Positions 7,133-15,699 are shown, counted from the stretch's first letter. The stretch is 64,000 bases of DNA from Endozoicomonas elysicola (GCF_000710775.1 NZ_JOJP01000001.1:1317825-1381824), one strand, 5' to 3'. The notes: a model not told the origin generated them from the letters alone. A program made the numbers and translations.

Positions 7133-9100
7133 ATGTTTCGCTTTCCTAATAGTTTAGATAGTCCAAAATCAGATACGTTTACCCCTGATCCAACTGCAGA
7201 CAACGGTCATTACCGACACTTTCCATATCCTCAGGGAAGGTATAGGGCTCATGGAGTTGTGAATCTTGGTTCTCAAGGCGTCGTACCCTATTCAGCCTCA
7301 AGCTTGCATCGCCAGCCCTATGCAGTTAGCGAAATGCCACAATCAATTAATCTTTTTAAGAGGCCAGTAACAATCAGCTCTTCGGGCACCACTGATCTTT
7401 ACACTGGAACCCGTGTATTTCAGTATTCAGAAGCCGATTTGGCCTCACAAGCTGAACAAATGAGCTTTGCTGACAAGGAACCTGCAACCAGATCAAAGAG
7501 AGCGATTACCACGAGCGCAAACAATGATGTTCCTGATACGGATATGAGAAATTTCCCGGCTGTTGATCATTGGAATAACCAGCTGGCGGAAGAGCAGGGC
7601 AAGGTGAGTCAACCAGTTGAAAAGCTGGCTGTGAGCACTGGTTTACAGCGTTCGGCTGCTTTTCGCCATCAATCACCAGCAGGCCGGGTTTGCCCAAACG
7701 ACACAAGAAGTCTTTCAAGAGCACCTTTTTTGCAAAAAAATCATCAGATATGGCCAGAGGGTCAAAGGGGGGCATTGAGCCAGTTTGCTGGTTCCCAAAG
7801 ACCTGAACGTAACCAGTCTATCGCTCATGTTTATAGCAGCTCCAGACATGTACCAGTCAGGGCGGAGTTCATTGACTCGGCAAAAAAAACAATCAATGCC
7901 GCTTATAACTCATTAAAAACAAATCCTTTAAACGCTGAAGCAGAGTTTAGAAAAGTATACCCAACCATGCTTGGCAGCTTAAATCGGAAAGATCAGTGTC
8001 GATTGGTTGCCGGGCTGGCAAGAGCAATTAAGGATCAAGGTGGTATACATAACTGTCAACGGGCCGTTGAAACTATATTGAAATTTAAGGGAGAAAGGGT
8101 TCATCCAACGGTACCTTCGGGCTTTCACTCTTTAGATATAACTTTGGCTAAGGCTTGGGAGGGCTTGGGCATATATAGGTGGGCAGAAATGCTACTACTG
8201 GCGATGGTTAATAGGGGTAGGTTTGTGCCAGTGGATGTATTGAGCCAACCTACCGGCAATCGTGATATTGATTTGGCCCTGATAATGCTGTGGCAGGCGA
8301 TGGGTAAACAAGATCTGGCTCAAAAGCTGCTTATGGCGATAAGAGTCAAGAACCCGAACCAAATGCAGTTAGCTATAGCAGACAAGAATCCTGAGATGAC
8401 AAAGGAAGATGCTGAGACCATTCTATGCAAACCCACTGGTGACTCCGATCTTGATTTGGCGCAGGCAAGACTCTGGGAGTCCATGAAGCAATATGCTCTG
8501 GCTGAAACACTGTTGCTGCTGATGTCAGGAAAGGATCCGTATGAACTGAGGTTGGCTATGGTAGGCAAAAACCCGAGGATGACAAAAGCCAATGCTGAGG
8601 CCGTACTGTGCACACTTTCCGGCAAGCAAAATATGGATCTGGCTAGGCTCTGGCAGGCTATGGACAAAAAAGAGTTGGCTGAAAACCTGTTCCTGGTTAT
8701 GGCAGGAAAGAATCCAAAAGAGCTCAAGCTGGCCATGGCAGGTGAGAACCCGAGAATGACCGCAGAAGAAGCCGAGGCTGTGCTCTGTCACCCCTCTGAC
8801 AAGCATGATATCAATTTAGCGCTGGCAAGGCTCTGGGAGGATATGGAGAAATATGATGAGGCCGAAAACCTGTTGCTGGCTATGGCGGGCAAGAATCCTA
8901 AAGAGCTCAGACTGGCCATGGCGGGTGAGAACCCGGGGATGACAAAGGAAGAGGCTGAGGTTGTGCTCTGCGAACCTTCCAGCAAATACGATGTCAATCT
9001 GGCACTGGTTATGCTTTGGGGGATTATGGACAAACAAGCGCTGGCAGAGAAGCTACGAGCGGCGGCCGGAATGCCGTCTTTGAAGAAGAGCGTCAGTTGA
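7133..9100 (+). CDS. Large protein with C-terminal ~61-residue tandem repeats
   Basis: The protein has about 655 residues from the ATG at 7133 (a TTG at 7097 is possible; neither has a good ribosome site). The first ~250 residues are polar, low in hydrophobics and probably disordered. The last ~285 residues are four and a half tandem units of about 61 residues. Each has the pattern VLCxPSxxxDxxLALARLWxxMxKxxxAExLLLxMAGKNPxELxLAMAGxNPxMTxEEAEA. The W..A/G..A..A spacing recalls TPR/Sel1-like helical hairpins. No signal peptide or membrane helix is seen. It resembles the repeat-containing, effector-like proteins common in host-associated bacteria, but no function is shown. Confidence 0.75.
   Translation: MFRFPNSLDSPKSDTFTPDPTADNGHYRHFPYPQGRYRAHGVVNLGSQGVVPYSASSLHRQPYAVSEMPQSINLFKRPVTISSSGTTDLYTGTRVFQYSEADLASQAEQMSFADKEPATRSKRAITTSANNDVPDTDMRNFPAVDHWNNQLAEEQGKVSQPVEKLAVSTGLQRSAAFRHQSPAGRVCPNDTRSLSRAPFLQKNHQIWPEGQRGALSQFAGSQRPERNQSIAHVYSSSRHVPVRAEFIDSAKKTINAAYNSLKTNPLNAEAEFRKVYPTMLGSLNRKDQCRLVAGLARAIKDQGGIHNCQRAVETILKFKGERVHPTVPSGFHSLDITLAKAWEGLGIYRWAEMLLLAMVNRGRFVPVDVLSQPTGNRDIDLALIMLWQAMGKQDLAQKLLMAIRVKNPNQMQLAIADKNPEMTKEDAETILCKPTGDSDLDLAQARLWESMKQYALAETLLLLMSGKDPYELRLAMVGKNPRMTKANAEAVLCTLSGKQNMDLARLWQAMDKKELAENLFLVMAGKNPKELKLAMAGENPRMTAEEAEAVLCHPSDKHDINLALARLWEDMEKYDEAENLLLAMAGKNPKELRLAMAGENPGMTKEEAEVVLCEPSSKYDVNLALVMLWGIMDKQALAEKLRAAAGMPSLKKSVS
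8237..9080 (+). repeat. Four and a half ~183-bp coding repeats
   Basis: In-frame tandem repeats of roughly 183 bases (one is 6 bases shorter) within the gene at 7133-9100. The last two full units are the most alike, with AAGAATCC(A/T)AAAGAGCTC repeated almost exactly, which suggests recent duplication. Confidence 0.8.
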
Positions 9101-9353
9101 TAACTCCTCCTGATTACCTGTGACTGGATTTTCAGGTCAAGAAATATTTCAAGATAAGGTAATTCCTGATGAGTTTTGCGCTTTAAGGGTGTATGATGGT
9201 ACAGCGTTAAAAGTGATATTAGTTTTTTATGAATAGATTTGATGTTCCGAGTTCAGGCTCTCGACATATCCTTCATAAGCAAAAATAAAGCTTCTAGCAA
9301 CATGGTTTTGCTCGCAAGGCCGCTCTTACTTATTTGAATTTTAGGATATGACG

Positions 9354-9563
9354 ATGTCTACCTCTAAAGGAACCGTTAAGTGGTTTAACGACGAGAAAGG
9401 TTTTGGTTTCATCAGCCAGGAAAACGGTGGACCAGACGTGTTCGCTCACTACCGTCAGATTGCTGCTGAAGGCTTCAAGACTCTGACTGAAGGCCAGCGC
9501 GTTGAGTTCCGTGTAACTCAGGGCCAGAAAGGTCTGCAGGCTGAAGAAATCCGTCCTCTGTAA
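9354..9563 (+). CDS. CspA-family cold-shock protein
   Basis: This 69-residue single cold-shock domain has RNP1 (KGFGFI) and RNP2 (VFAHY) in the usual places and the GTVKWFN start. It binds single-stranded RNA/DNA and melts mRNA structure. The ATG at 9354 has AGGA seven bases upstream; the ATG at 9348 is too close to that site. The 250-base gap upstream would allow the long 5' leader usual for cspA genes, and a strong terminator follows. Monocistronic. Confidence 0.93.
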   Translation: MSTSKGTVKWFNDEKGFGFISQENGGPDVFAHYRQIAAEGFKTLTEGQRVEFRVTQGQKGLQAEEIRPL

Positions 9564-9616
9564 GACGAATTTCGAGATGGTTCAATAGCCTTCTGGTGAA
9601 TTGGACCATTAAAAAT

Positions 9617-9650
9617 AAAAAAGGCAGCCCTTTTGGAGCTGCCTTTTTTT
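9617..9650 (+). terminator. Intrinsic terminator of the cold-shock gene
   Basis: GGCAGC (9623-9628) pairs with GCTGCC (9638-9643), with a short loop, an upstream A run and seven T downstream. Confidence 0.9.
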
Positions 9651-9694
9651 ATGCCTCTTCCTATTGTGTAACCCTGATTAGCGAGGTTGCAGAG

Positions 9695-10084
9695 CTACTG
9701 TAAGTACTGGCTCAGTAGCTGCATCATTTTGTCTCGCTCAATGGGTTTTGTGAGGTAATCATCCATCCCACTGGCCATAGCTTCATTGGTTGATCCGGTA
9801 AAGGCATTGGCGCTTAGCCCGATGATCAATCCTTTCTCCAGTCCATTTTCCCGTTCAAATTGCCTGATGGCCTCAGTAGCCTGATAGCCGTCGATTACGG
9901 GCATTTTGCAATCCATGAATACCAGGTCCCATTCAGCGTATTTGCTTTTATACATTTCAATGACTTCTTCACCATTTTTGGCAAATACCGGAGCAATGTT
10001 GACCTTTTTCAAGAGTTGCTTGATGACAAACTGGTTCGCCATGTTGTCTTCAGCAATCAGGATGTGTTTACCGGATAAGTCCAT
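9695..10084 (-). CDS. Stand-alone response-regulator receiver domain protein
   Basis: The 129-residue CheY-like protein consists of a receiver domain only. Acidic pocket Glu12-Asp13 (AEDN), phospho-acceptor Asp58 (FMDCKMPVIDG), Ser91 and Lys113 (LTKP) are all present, so it should be phosphorylatable. The sequence style (MPVIDGYQATEAIR) is that of receiver domains on hybrid sensor kinases, suggesting descent from a phosphorelay kinase. No kinase or output gene is adjacent. Confidence 0.9.
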   Translation of the reverse strand: MDLSGKHILIAEDNMANQFVIKQLLKKVNIAPVFAKNGEEVIEMYKSKYAEWDLVFMDCKMPVIDGYQATEAIRQFERENGLEKGLIIGLSANAFTGSTNEAMASGMDDYLTKPIERDKMMQLLSQYLQ

Positions 10085-10261
10085 AGATAGCCCCAGGTTG
10101 TGGATTCAGCGCTGCTCCTGCTTACCCGGAAAATTAAGTCCAGTGGTAATACGGAAAAAACAGTCCTTTCTGTAAGACTAGCAAAGGCATGATGTCTTCA
10201 TCCTTTGGTGCGTGTGCTGTGGGGCAAAATGGGGACATAAAAAAAGCATAATTACCGGGAA

Positions 10262-10555
10262 TCATGCTTTTCTTTTAGCCTTCTGGCCTGCCAGTAGCGG
10301 ACTCAATACCTGTTCCGGACCTTTATCATCATAACCAGCGTTATTAAGGGGCTGACACAGTACGGTTTGTGGGTCTTCCCAAGGGCTGGTTTTTTTCTTT
10401 CCGGGGTGAATGGATCGGGTTATGTAGAATTCATTGGTACCGAGCTGGCGGGCATGTTCTTCGCTGTCTGCTCTGACAATTGCCTCTCCGCGGTAGCGGC
10501 TGCTCTGCCACTTCATGGGGGCGTGATCCACAGGATACAACTTATAAATAGCCAT
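10262..10555 (-). CDS. Small hypothetical protein (YRGEAIVRA family)
   Basis: This soluble protein of 97 residues starts with MAIYKLYPV and contains YRGEAIVRADSEEHARQL, a segment I have seen in small conserved proteins of Pseudomonas-like bacteria without known function. It has a basic C-terminus (GQKAKRKA). No membrane or signal segment. It has its own transcription unit. Confidence 0.6.
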   Translation of the reverse strand: MAIYKLYPVDHAPMKWQSSRYRGEAIVRADSEEHARQLGTNEFYITRSIHPGKKKTSPWEDPQTVLCQPLNNAGYDDKGPEQVLSPLLAGQKAKRKA

Positions 10556-10834
10556 AACGACCTCCCTGTCAGATATATGCGCTTTTTATAAATCTAGCAA
10601 TGGTTTAGAGAAAGTGTTTGTCCGTACTGTAAAAAAATTTGGTCTTACTGGTCGTAATATGACTGAGGCTCTGTTTTTTTATGAGCTTTTACAGAGGGTT
10701 AGCTCTCTTTCTCTGCAGTGGGGAAATCTAAAGATATTAAGGTGAATCAAAGGATGCCTGATACGGCCTTTCAGGGTGCACGTCCCTTATGGGGTTGGTA
10801 TTCTTTAGACCATCAAATTTTTCCGGAACTGAAT

Positions 10835-11890
10835 ATGAAGAAGAAAACTGCGATATTTGGGCTTGCGAGTATCTTAGGGATTATGGTTGCAGCAGTCATG
10901 CTGGTTGCCTGTTCTTCCGGAGGATACAACGGACCGGTATCCGATCACTTTGATGGCAGACAATTTCATAATCAGGTCAAAACCCATGAGAAAACGGTGA
11001 TGGATCTGCTGAAGTGGCGCTTTAACAGAGATCAGCCTGAGGGTGCCTGGCAGCGAGTAGAGGAAAAGGCCTCGGTTACCGTTCCAGAACGTAATGCTGA
11101 TGGTATTCTTGCCACTTTTATCAACCATGCCACTGTGTTGGTTCAGATTGGGGGGAAGAATATCCTGACGGATCCCGTGTGGTCTGAGCGGGTCAGCCCT
11201 GTGTCGTTTATAGGGCCGAAGCGTTTTCATCCACCGGCGCTGGCCATAGAGGAACTTCCCCCTATAGATGCGGTGGTGATTTCCCATAACCATTACGATC
11301 ACCTTGATCTGGCAACATTAACGCAGTTAGAGAAACACTCCCAGCCAGTGTTTATTGCAGGCCTTGGTAATCGAGAATTGCTTAAAGGTGTGGGGCTAAC
11401 CCACGTTGTTGAGCTGGACTGGTGGCAGGAGCATGCCCTGGGGAATCAGGTGGTTATTACCGGCACCCCTGCCCAGCATTGGTCCACCCGAACACGAATT
11501 GATCATAACCGGACGCTCTGGCTGGGGTATCGGATCGGTGATGGCCGTTCGCAGCTTTTCTTTGCAGGTGATACCGGGATGGGGCCTCACTTTGCCCAGA
11601 TTCAGGAACGTTTTGGTTCCATGGATCTTTCTCTGCTCCCCATTGGAGCGTATCTACCCCGCTGGTTTATGAAGGATAACCATTTGTCACCAGATGATGC
11701 GCTGGAGGCTCATTATGACCTCCGGTCGCGTCAGAGTATGGCGATTCATTTTGGCACATTTAATTTGGGCGATGATGGTCAGGATACGGCCAGTCAACGT
11801 CTGAGGGCTTTATTGGAGGATGAGCAGCATCAACAGGTCCACTTTATGATTCCTGAGCCTGGAGGGCAGGTTCATCAGAAAAGTGGGTGA
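10835..11890 (+). CDS. Lipoprotein MBL-fold hydrolase, NAPE-PLD/UlaG-like
   Basis: The product has 351 residues from the ATG at 10835 (GGAA upstream). A GTG at 10718 would bury the lipoprotein signal peptide. The signal peptide ends in the lipobox LVAC, with Cys26 as the probable lipid-modified residue. The metallo-beta-lactamase motif is HNHYDHLD (His151, His153, Asp155, His156), followed by GDTG and IHFGTF. The sequence from NHATVLVQ through DPVWSERVSP to GPKRFHPP is typical of the N-acyl-phosphatidylethanolamine phospholipase D-like branch. A membrane-anchored phosphodiesterase acting on lipids is likely; the substrate is unknown. Confidence 0.85.
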   Translation: MKKKTAIFGLASILGIMVAAVMLVACSSGGYNGPVSDHFDGRQFHNQVKTHEKTVMDLLKWRFNRDQPEGAWQRVEEKASVTVPERNADGILATFINHATVLVQIGGKNILTDPVWSERVSPVSFIGPKRFHPPALAIEELPPIDAVVISHNHYDHLDLATLTQLEKHSQPVFIAGLGNRELLKGVGLTHVVELDWWQEHALGNQVVITGTPAQHWSTRTRIDHNRTLWLGYRIGDGRSQLFFAGDTGMGPHFAQIQERFGSMDLSLLPIGAYLPRWFMKDNHLSPDDALEAHYDLRSRQSMAIHFGTFNLGDDGQDTASQRLRALLEDEQHQQVHFMIPEPGGQVHQKSG

Positions 11891-11995
11891 TAGACGACGT
11901 TGAGCTGGAAGGTTGTACCGGACTTTGTTGAATGGACTGACTACTGTCAATGTAAGAGCAGTAGTCAGTGAATTTATCGCTGTTGGTAACGTCCC

Positions 11996-12757
11996 CTAGA
12001 TTAGAGACTCCCTTGCCGGTAGTATTCTGGATACTTCTGGCAGAACAACAAAGGTTCTGAATCCTTCCTTTTCCTGCTTTTTTCTCTGTTCATGCTTGGC
12101 GATTCGTTTTTGGAAACGTACCAGTACTCGTTTGGACTCCTCTGGTGTCATAGATGAATACTCTTCCTTACCATCAAGAAAGTTTTTCAGGTCCCTTTTG
12201 GTAACGTCATCCAGATCAGAAGAACGGAGCAGCTGTTTTGCCTTTTGGGTATAACTGGTAAAAAAAGCCTCGTTTAACTCCCTGCGTATATCACCCAGGG
12301 GTTTTTCAAGCTCGGTTTTCTTGTTCTGTAATTTTTGCCAGTTAGGCATCCGCTTTAGTCCAATAATTACTTGCGAGCGCTCATTGAGGTTCTCTTTATT
12401 TTCCCTGTGGTACTGAGCTTTGGATAACGCAAAAGGTAGATCTTTTGTCTCACCGACAAAGCTCCTCACTTGCTGCATGGTTTTGTCATCCGGTATGCGG
12501 TCACCATCATCATTTATTTTATGGAAGGTTTGCAGCTGGATTGTTTCTGTAACGGTGGGCTTTTGGGGGTGTCTGTGACGAATTCTGATCCGGAAAATAG
12601 AACCGATTTTTTTAAGAATATGTAGCAGTTTTCTTGCATGAGTCCCTACGACTTTTCTCAGTTTAAATTTTCCGTATTTGACTCGTTTTCTATTTTTTGA
12701 CTTGTTTCGATATTCTCCGCCAATACCCGTGGTTGGGGAGGTCGTATAGCGATTCAT
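11996..12757 (-). CDS. Highly basic hypothetical protein, 253 residues
   Basis: Not recognised. The start has an excellent ribosome site (AAGGAGGG, 10 bases away). The first 70 residues are strongly basic (KNRKRVKYGKFKLRK, IRIRHRHPQK) and the rest is charged and helical with coiled-coil character (KLQNKKTELEKPLGD, RFQKRIAKHEQRKKQEKEG). No hydrophobic segments. It could bind nucleic acid or be a secreted effector-like protein, but nothing decides this. Confidence 0.55.
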   Translation of the reverse strand: MNRYTTSPTTGIGGEYRNKSKNRKRVKYGKFKLRKVVGTHARKLLHILKKIGSIFRIRIRHRHPQKPTVTETIQLQTFHKINDDGDRIPDDKTMQQVRSFVGETKDLPFALSKAQYHRENKENLNERSQVIIGLKRMPNWQKLQNKKTELEKPLGDIRRELNEAFFTSYTQKAKQLLRSSDLDDVTKRDLKNFLDGKEEYSSMTPEESKRVLVRFQKRIAKHEQRKKQEKEGFRTFVVLPEVSRILPARESLI

Positions 12758-13097
12758 AATTCCACCCTCCTTGGTTGTGTAACAATTGCATTATGCGCCT
12801 CCGTTGTTGGTATTGCTAAACAGGGTTGTTAGGCATACTAACATTTCCAGTACTTGATTTGTCGGTATGGCTGACGGAATGGACAGTGGTATTAGCAGGT
12901 GGTTCTTTGATGTCTGCCAGCTGATTGGTACGGTTTGTTGACAAATTACGCTTTTATGGTGGAGCTGAATCCGTCATTATAGTGCTCCCGTTGGCACAGG
13001 CTGATGGCGTGTTGGTTTTCAAGGGCATCTCAGAAAAGTTATTACATGACTTATTTATTTTTCTGAAGTGCCCAGGATTATTTGGGCAAGGCAGTCG
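12758..13097. other. Intergenic region between divergent genes
   Basis: No gene seen. It should contain the promoters of the leftward basic protein gene and of the rightward ProQ-domain gene. Confidence 0.4.
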
Positions 13098-13610
13098 ATG
13101 ACAGCAGAAAAAAGTAATATTTCTGACCAGAGCATCCAGGAACAGGAAAAGCAGCTGGCACCTGAACAGGATGGCTCCGTTATGAGTAATGAGCTTCCGG
13201 AAGAGGCCAGGAAAATTCTTGAGAGGCTGCATAACCGGCCTGAAAGTGATGTCATGAACTCTGAAGCTCTCCGGCTGGTTCGGATTCTCTGGCCTAATGC
13301 GTTTAATGTTTCTGACCCCCGGCCACTCAAGATTGGCATTCACAAAGAAATGGCAGAGGCAAATCTGTTACCTGCTCATATCATTCCTGTTGCCTTGCGC
13401 TTTTTCACCTCCATGGAACGCTACCTTGAGAAGGTTAAGCCTGGAGCAAACCGGATTAATCTTCAGGGGCAGGCGGCAGGTAAGGTGAAACTCCGGGAAG
13501 CGGTGGATGCCGAGATTAAGCTGTATACTCAGAGTAGTGATTTTATTACCACAAGAGACCGGGTCATTATCAAGAAGATTCGTTTGCTCTCTGTGAATAA
13601 GCAGCCTTAA
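13098..13610 (+). CDS. ProQ/FinO-domain RNA chaperone
   Basis: The protein has 170 residues from the ATG at 13098 (AAGG eight bases upstream). The N-terminal ~50 residues are acidic/polar and probably disordered. The FinO/ProQ domain spans about residues 55-135, with the family hallmarks WPNAFN, PRPLKIGIHKEM and later RxxxxxRxNLQG-like basic residues (GANRINLQGQAAGKV). These proteins bind structured small RNAs and mRNA 3' ends. Domain order (acidic tail first, FinO domain after) differs from E. coli ProQ, where the FinO domain is N-terminal. Confidence 0.85.
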   Translation: MTAEKSNISDQSIQEQEKQLAPEQDGSVMSNELPEEARKILERLHNRPESDVMNSEALRLVRILWPNAFNVSDPRPLKIGIHKEMAEANLLPAHIIPVALRFFTSMERYLEKVKPGANRINLQGQAAGKVKLREAVDAEIKLYTQSSDFITTRDRVIIKKIRLLSVNKQP

Positions 13611-13683
13611 GGTGATAAAGCAGTGTTGAGTTAGTGTTTTTATAGTAAAAATACTTGCTCATACAGGCTTAAAAACTGCTTTC

Positions 13684-13800
13684 CTCCCTCACTGTAATCG
13701 CTATAATCAGTGCATTCTTGAGGGAGTAGCCTGCTTTAGCCAGTTTTGACTGGCGGGTGTATACATCAACATGCATTAGCCGTTCGGCTATGGTGTATAC
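13684..13800 (+). promoter_or_regulatory. Hairpin-rich leader upstream of the Ca2+ exchanger gene
   Basis: Three successive inverted repeats occur in 117 bases. CTCCCTC (13684) pairs with GAGGGAG (13720), with CACTG/CAGTG nested inside. GCCAGT-TTTG-ACTGGC is a perfect hairpin at 13739-13754. TAGCC-GTTC-GGCTA at 13777-13790 is enclosed by GTATACA (13759) and TGTATAC (13794). None is followed by a T run, so they are not ordinary terminators. They could fold into a regulatory leader RNA for the gene starting at 13906. No known riboswitch class is recognised. Confidence 0.4.
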
Positions 13801-13905
13801 GATGCTTGCTAAACAGCAGCATTTGGCCAGACTCAGATGGTGGATGTCAGCAAGAGGGCCTGGCACCTGTCGTCTGATTGTCATGCCCTCCGTACTTTCC
13901 CATTC

Positions 13906-14904
13906 ATGATTTCCATTCTTCAATTTATTCTGGCTGTTGCCGCAGGCTTTATTGCGCTTTGCTGGAGTGCAAACCGTCTGGTTGAGGTCGCATCTACCCT
14001 GGCCTTTCGTCTTGGTATGCCTTTGCTGACCATCGGTGTCACCGTGGTTGCTTTTGGTACTTCTGCACCTGAACTTATGGTGTCGTCGGTTGCGGCATTT
14101 AATGCTTCCGGGGGAATCGCCATCGGTAATGTGGTGGGCTCCAATATCGTCAATATCGGTCTTATTCTGGCGATTGGTGGTCTGATTGCGCCGTTGGTGG
14201 TCAAAGCCCGCATTGTTTACCGTGAACTTTCTATTTTATTGGTCGCCACTCTGGCAACGGCCCTGATGCTTTTGGATGGTGTGTTAAGCGTTTGGGATGG
14301 CGCCATCCTTTTCGTTGTTTTTATTGCTTATTGTTTCTATTTGCTCAAGTCATCCGCAGGTCAGGAAGGCGAGCAGGACATACCGGTTTTGCCCATCAGT
14401 ACGCTCAGGGCTTCCATGGAGTCTCTGGTGATGCTGGTTATCCTGGTGCTGGGTTCTCAGCTTTTGGTTTGGGGAGCTAAAGGGATAGCGCTGGCGATGG
14501 GTGTTAATGAATTGGTTATTGGTTTAACGCTGGTGGCTTTTGGTACAAGCCTTCCGGAGCTTGCCGCAGTGGTGGTCAGTGCTCGAAAGGGGCTTCATGA
14601 TATGACAGCGGCTACCGTCATCGGCTCTAATATCTTTAATATCCTGGGTGTGCTGGGTGTGTCTGGTATTATTGGTCAGGGTATTACCGTGGATGCAGTC
14701 GCACTTCGTATCGATATACTGACCATGGTGGTGATGACAATACTTTTAGCTGTTGTCGTGTATTCCAGTAAGGCATCGTTTGAATCTGAAAAGCAGCATG
14801 GCAATCTTCCGGCCAGTATCTGGAAGATTTCAGGGTATAAGTGCCTTATTCTTCTGTTCACATTTGTGGCCTATATGGCTTGGCTGATTGTTAAATCCAT
14901 GTAG
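13906..14904 (+). CDS. YrbG-like Na+/Ca2+ antiporter (CaCA family)
   Basis: The product has 332 residues from the ATG at 13906, with about 10 membrane helices in two homologous halves. Both alpha repeats are intact: GTSAPELMVS with GSNIVNIGLIL in the first half, and GTSLPELAAV with GSNIFNILGV in the second. The Glu residues in these motifs coordinate Ca2+/Na+ in this superfamily. It should export Ca2+ in exchange for Na+ at the inner membrane. No clear ribosome site is seen, and an upstream in-frame start at 13837 would add a non-conserved extension. Confidence 0.88.
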   Translation: MISILQFILAVAAGFIALCWSANRLVEVASTLAFRLGMPLLTIGVTVVAFGTSAPELMVSSVAAFNASGGIAIGNVVGSNIVNIGLILAIGGLIAPLVVKARIVYRELSILLVATLATALMLLDGVLSVWDGAILFVVFIAYCFYLLKSSAGQEGEQDIPVLPISTLRASMESLVMLVILVLGSQLLVWGAKGIALAMGVNELVIGLTLVAFGTSLPELAAVVVSARKGLHDMTAATVIGSNIFNILGVLGVSGIIGQGITVDAVALRIDILTMVVMTILLAVVVYSSKASFESEKQHGNLPASIWKISGYKCLILLFTFVAYMAWLIVKSM

Positions 14905-14924
14905 CAACCTGATGTTATAAACGC

Positions 14925-14956
14925 AATCGCTCAATGTATTTACCCGTTGGGCGATT
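14925..14956 (+). terminator. Possible terminator hairpin after the antiporter gene
   Basis: AATCGCTCAA and TTGGGCGATT pair with one G-U. The T run is not immediate, so strength is uncertain. Confidence 0.35.
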
Positions 14957-15015
14957 TGCTGCTGAGCAAAAGTATTTTTATAAGGCAGAGAGCCTGCAAT
15001 CTTGGTCAGGGAATG

Positions 15016-15426
15016 TTATGACTGTTCTTTATGAACTTGTTGCATGAGTTCAATAATTTGGCTTGAAGAGGCAGAGGTTGAAAATATACCTTTGCCATCA
15101 TAGTCCTGGCTGGATACTGAAGAGATGGTTCTGGCGAGGGTAGGGATTTCAGGGGAACTCTTTCTGGTCTCGTCTATCCATTTTTGCACTCTACCATTTG
15201 TATCGTTCATTGAAATGCTCCTGATGCTGTTTGATGGTGATTCAATGCTTTTTGTCTCATCAAGCATTTCAACAGAAACCTCTCTGGGATATATCTTCTG
15301 GCCAAATGGTAAGCACATGCACCACCAGCTGACAGACTGCTTTTTTATAGGGTGATGGTTGATCCTGACGTTAGTCGTGCCTTCTTGCTGTGAAGCAGCT
15401 GCACCAGTTAATGCTGAAATATCCAT
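15016..15426 (-). CDS. Hypothetical Ser-rich protein, 136 residues
   Basis: Unrecognised. The ATG at 15426 is favoured because GGGGAC lies nine bases upstream; the ATG at 15450 has no such site. The product is soluble, rich in Ser and short helices, with one short Cys/Trp patch (SWWCMCLPFG). It has no signal peptide. Possibly one of the effector-like small proteins of this accessory stretch; nothing more can be said. Confidence 0.5.
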   Translation of the reverse strand: MDISALTGAAASQQEGTTNVRINHHPIKKQSVSWWCMCLPFGQKIYPREVSVEMLDETKSIESPSNSIRSISMNDTNGRVQKWIDETRKSSPEIPTLARTISSVSSQDYDGKGIFSTSASSSQIIELMQQVHKEQS

Positions 15427-15496
15427 ATACTTAATGTCCCCATGCTTCAAGATATGGAATCTGAGTGTAGTCTGAAAATAGGGGGGGCGGGAGTGT

Positions 15497-15682
15497 ATGA
15501 ATTTTGATCAGTTAAGGGTGAGTGCCTCTGTTAACGGAGCTTTAGGCATTGTCCATAATGTTGTCACAAGTTTATCCACAGAAGATGTGGATAAACTATT
15601 CTCAGTCCTGCTATCGGGCAATAATCATCAGGTAACGGAGTTGTTCCCGGTGAAGCATCCAGCGAATAAACCAGACTTGTAG
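15497..15682 (+). CDS. Possible small protein, 61 residues
   Basis: An ATG reading frame with GGGAG three bases upstream encodes a plausible soluble peptide (STEDVDKLFSVLLSGNN). It overlaps the 3' end of the convergent methyltransferase gene by 72 bases and contains two inverted DnaA boxes. The coding signal may therefore be incidental. Confidence 0.3.
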   Translation: MNFDQLRVSASVNGALGIVHNVVTSLSTEDVDKLFSVLLSGNNHQVTELFPVKHPANKPDL

Positions 15683-15699
15683 CCGAAGCCTTATCCACA
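15572..15699. promoter_or_regulatory. Cluster of three perfect DnaA boxes
   Basis: TTATCCACA occurs at 15572-15580, its complement TGTGGATAA at 15586-15594 and TTATCCACA again at 15691-15699. All three are exact matches to the strongest DnaA 9-mer. The first two form a perfect 11-base inverted repeat (GTTTATCCACA..TGTGGATAAAC) with a 5-base spacer; the third lies inside the methyltransferase coding region. In a random 64-kb sequence one expects about half a copy. Confidence 0.65.

Noticed and set aside
13684-13800. A known riboswitch (for example yybP-ykoY) before the Ca2+ exchanger
   Set aside because: The hairpins do not show the conserved loops of any class I can recall; kept only as a structured leader.
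15572-15699. A chromosomal origin (oriC)
   Set aside because: The DnaA boxes are perfect, but there is no AT-rich unwinding repeat, no dnaA/dnaN/gidA/parAB gene and no strand-switch in gene direction nearby.
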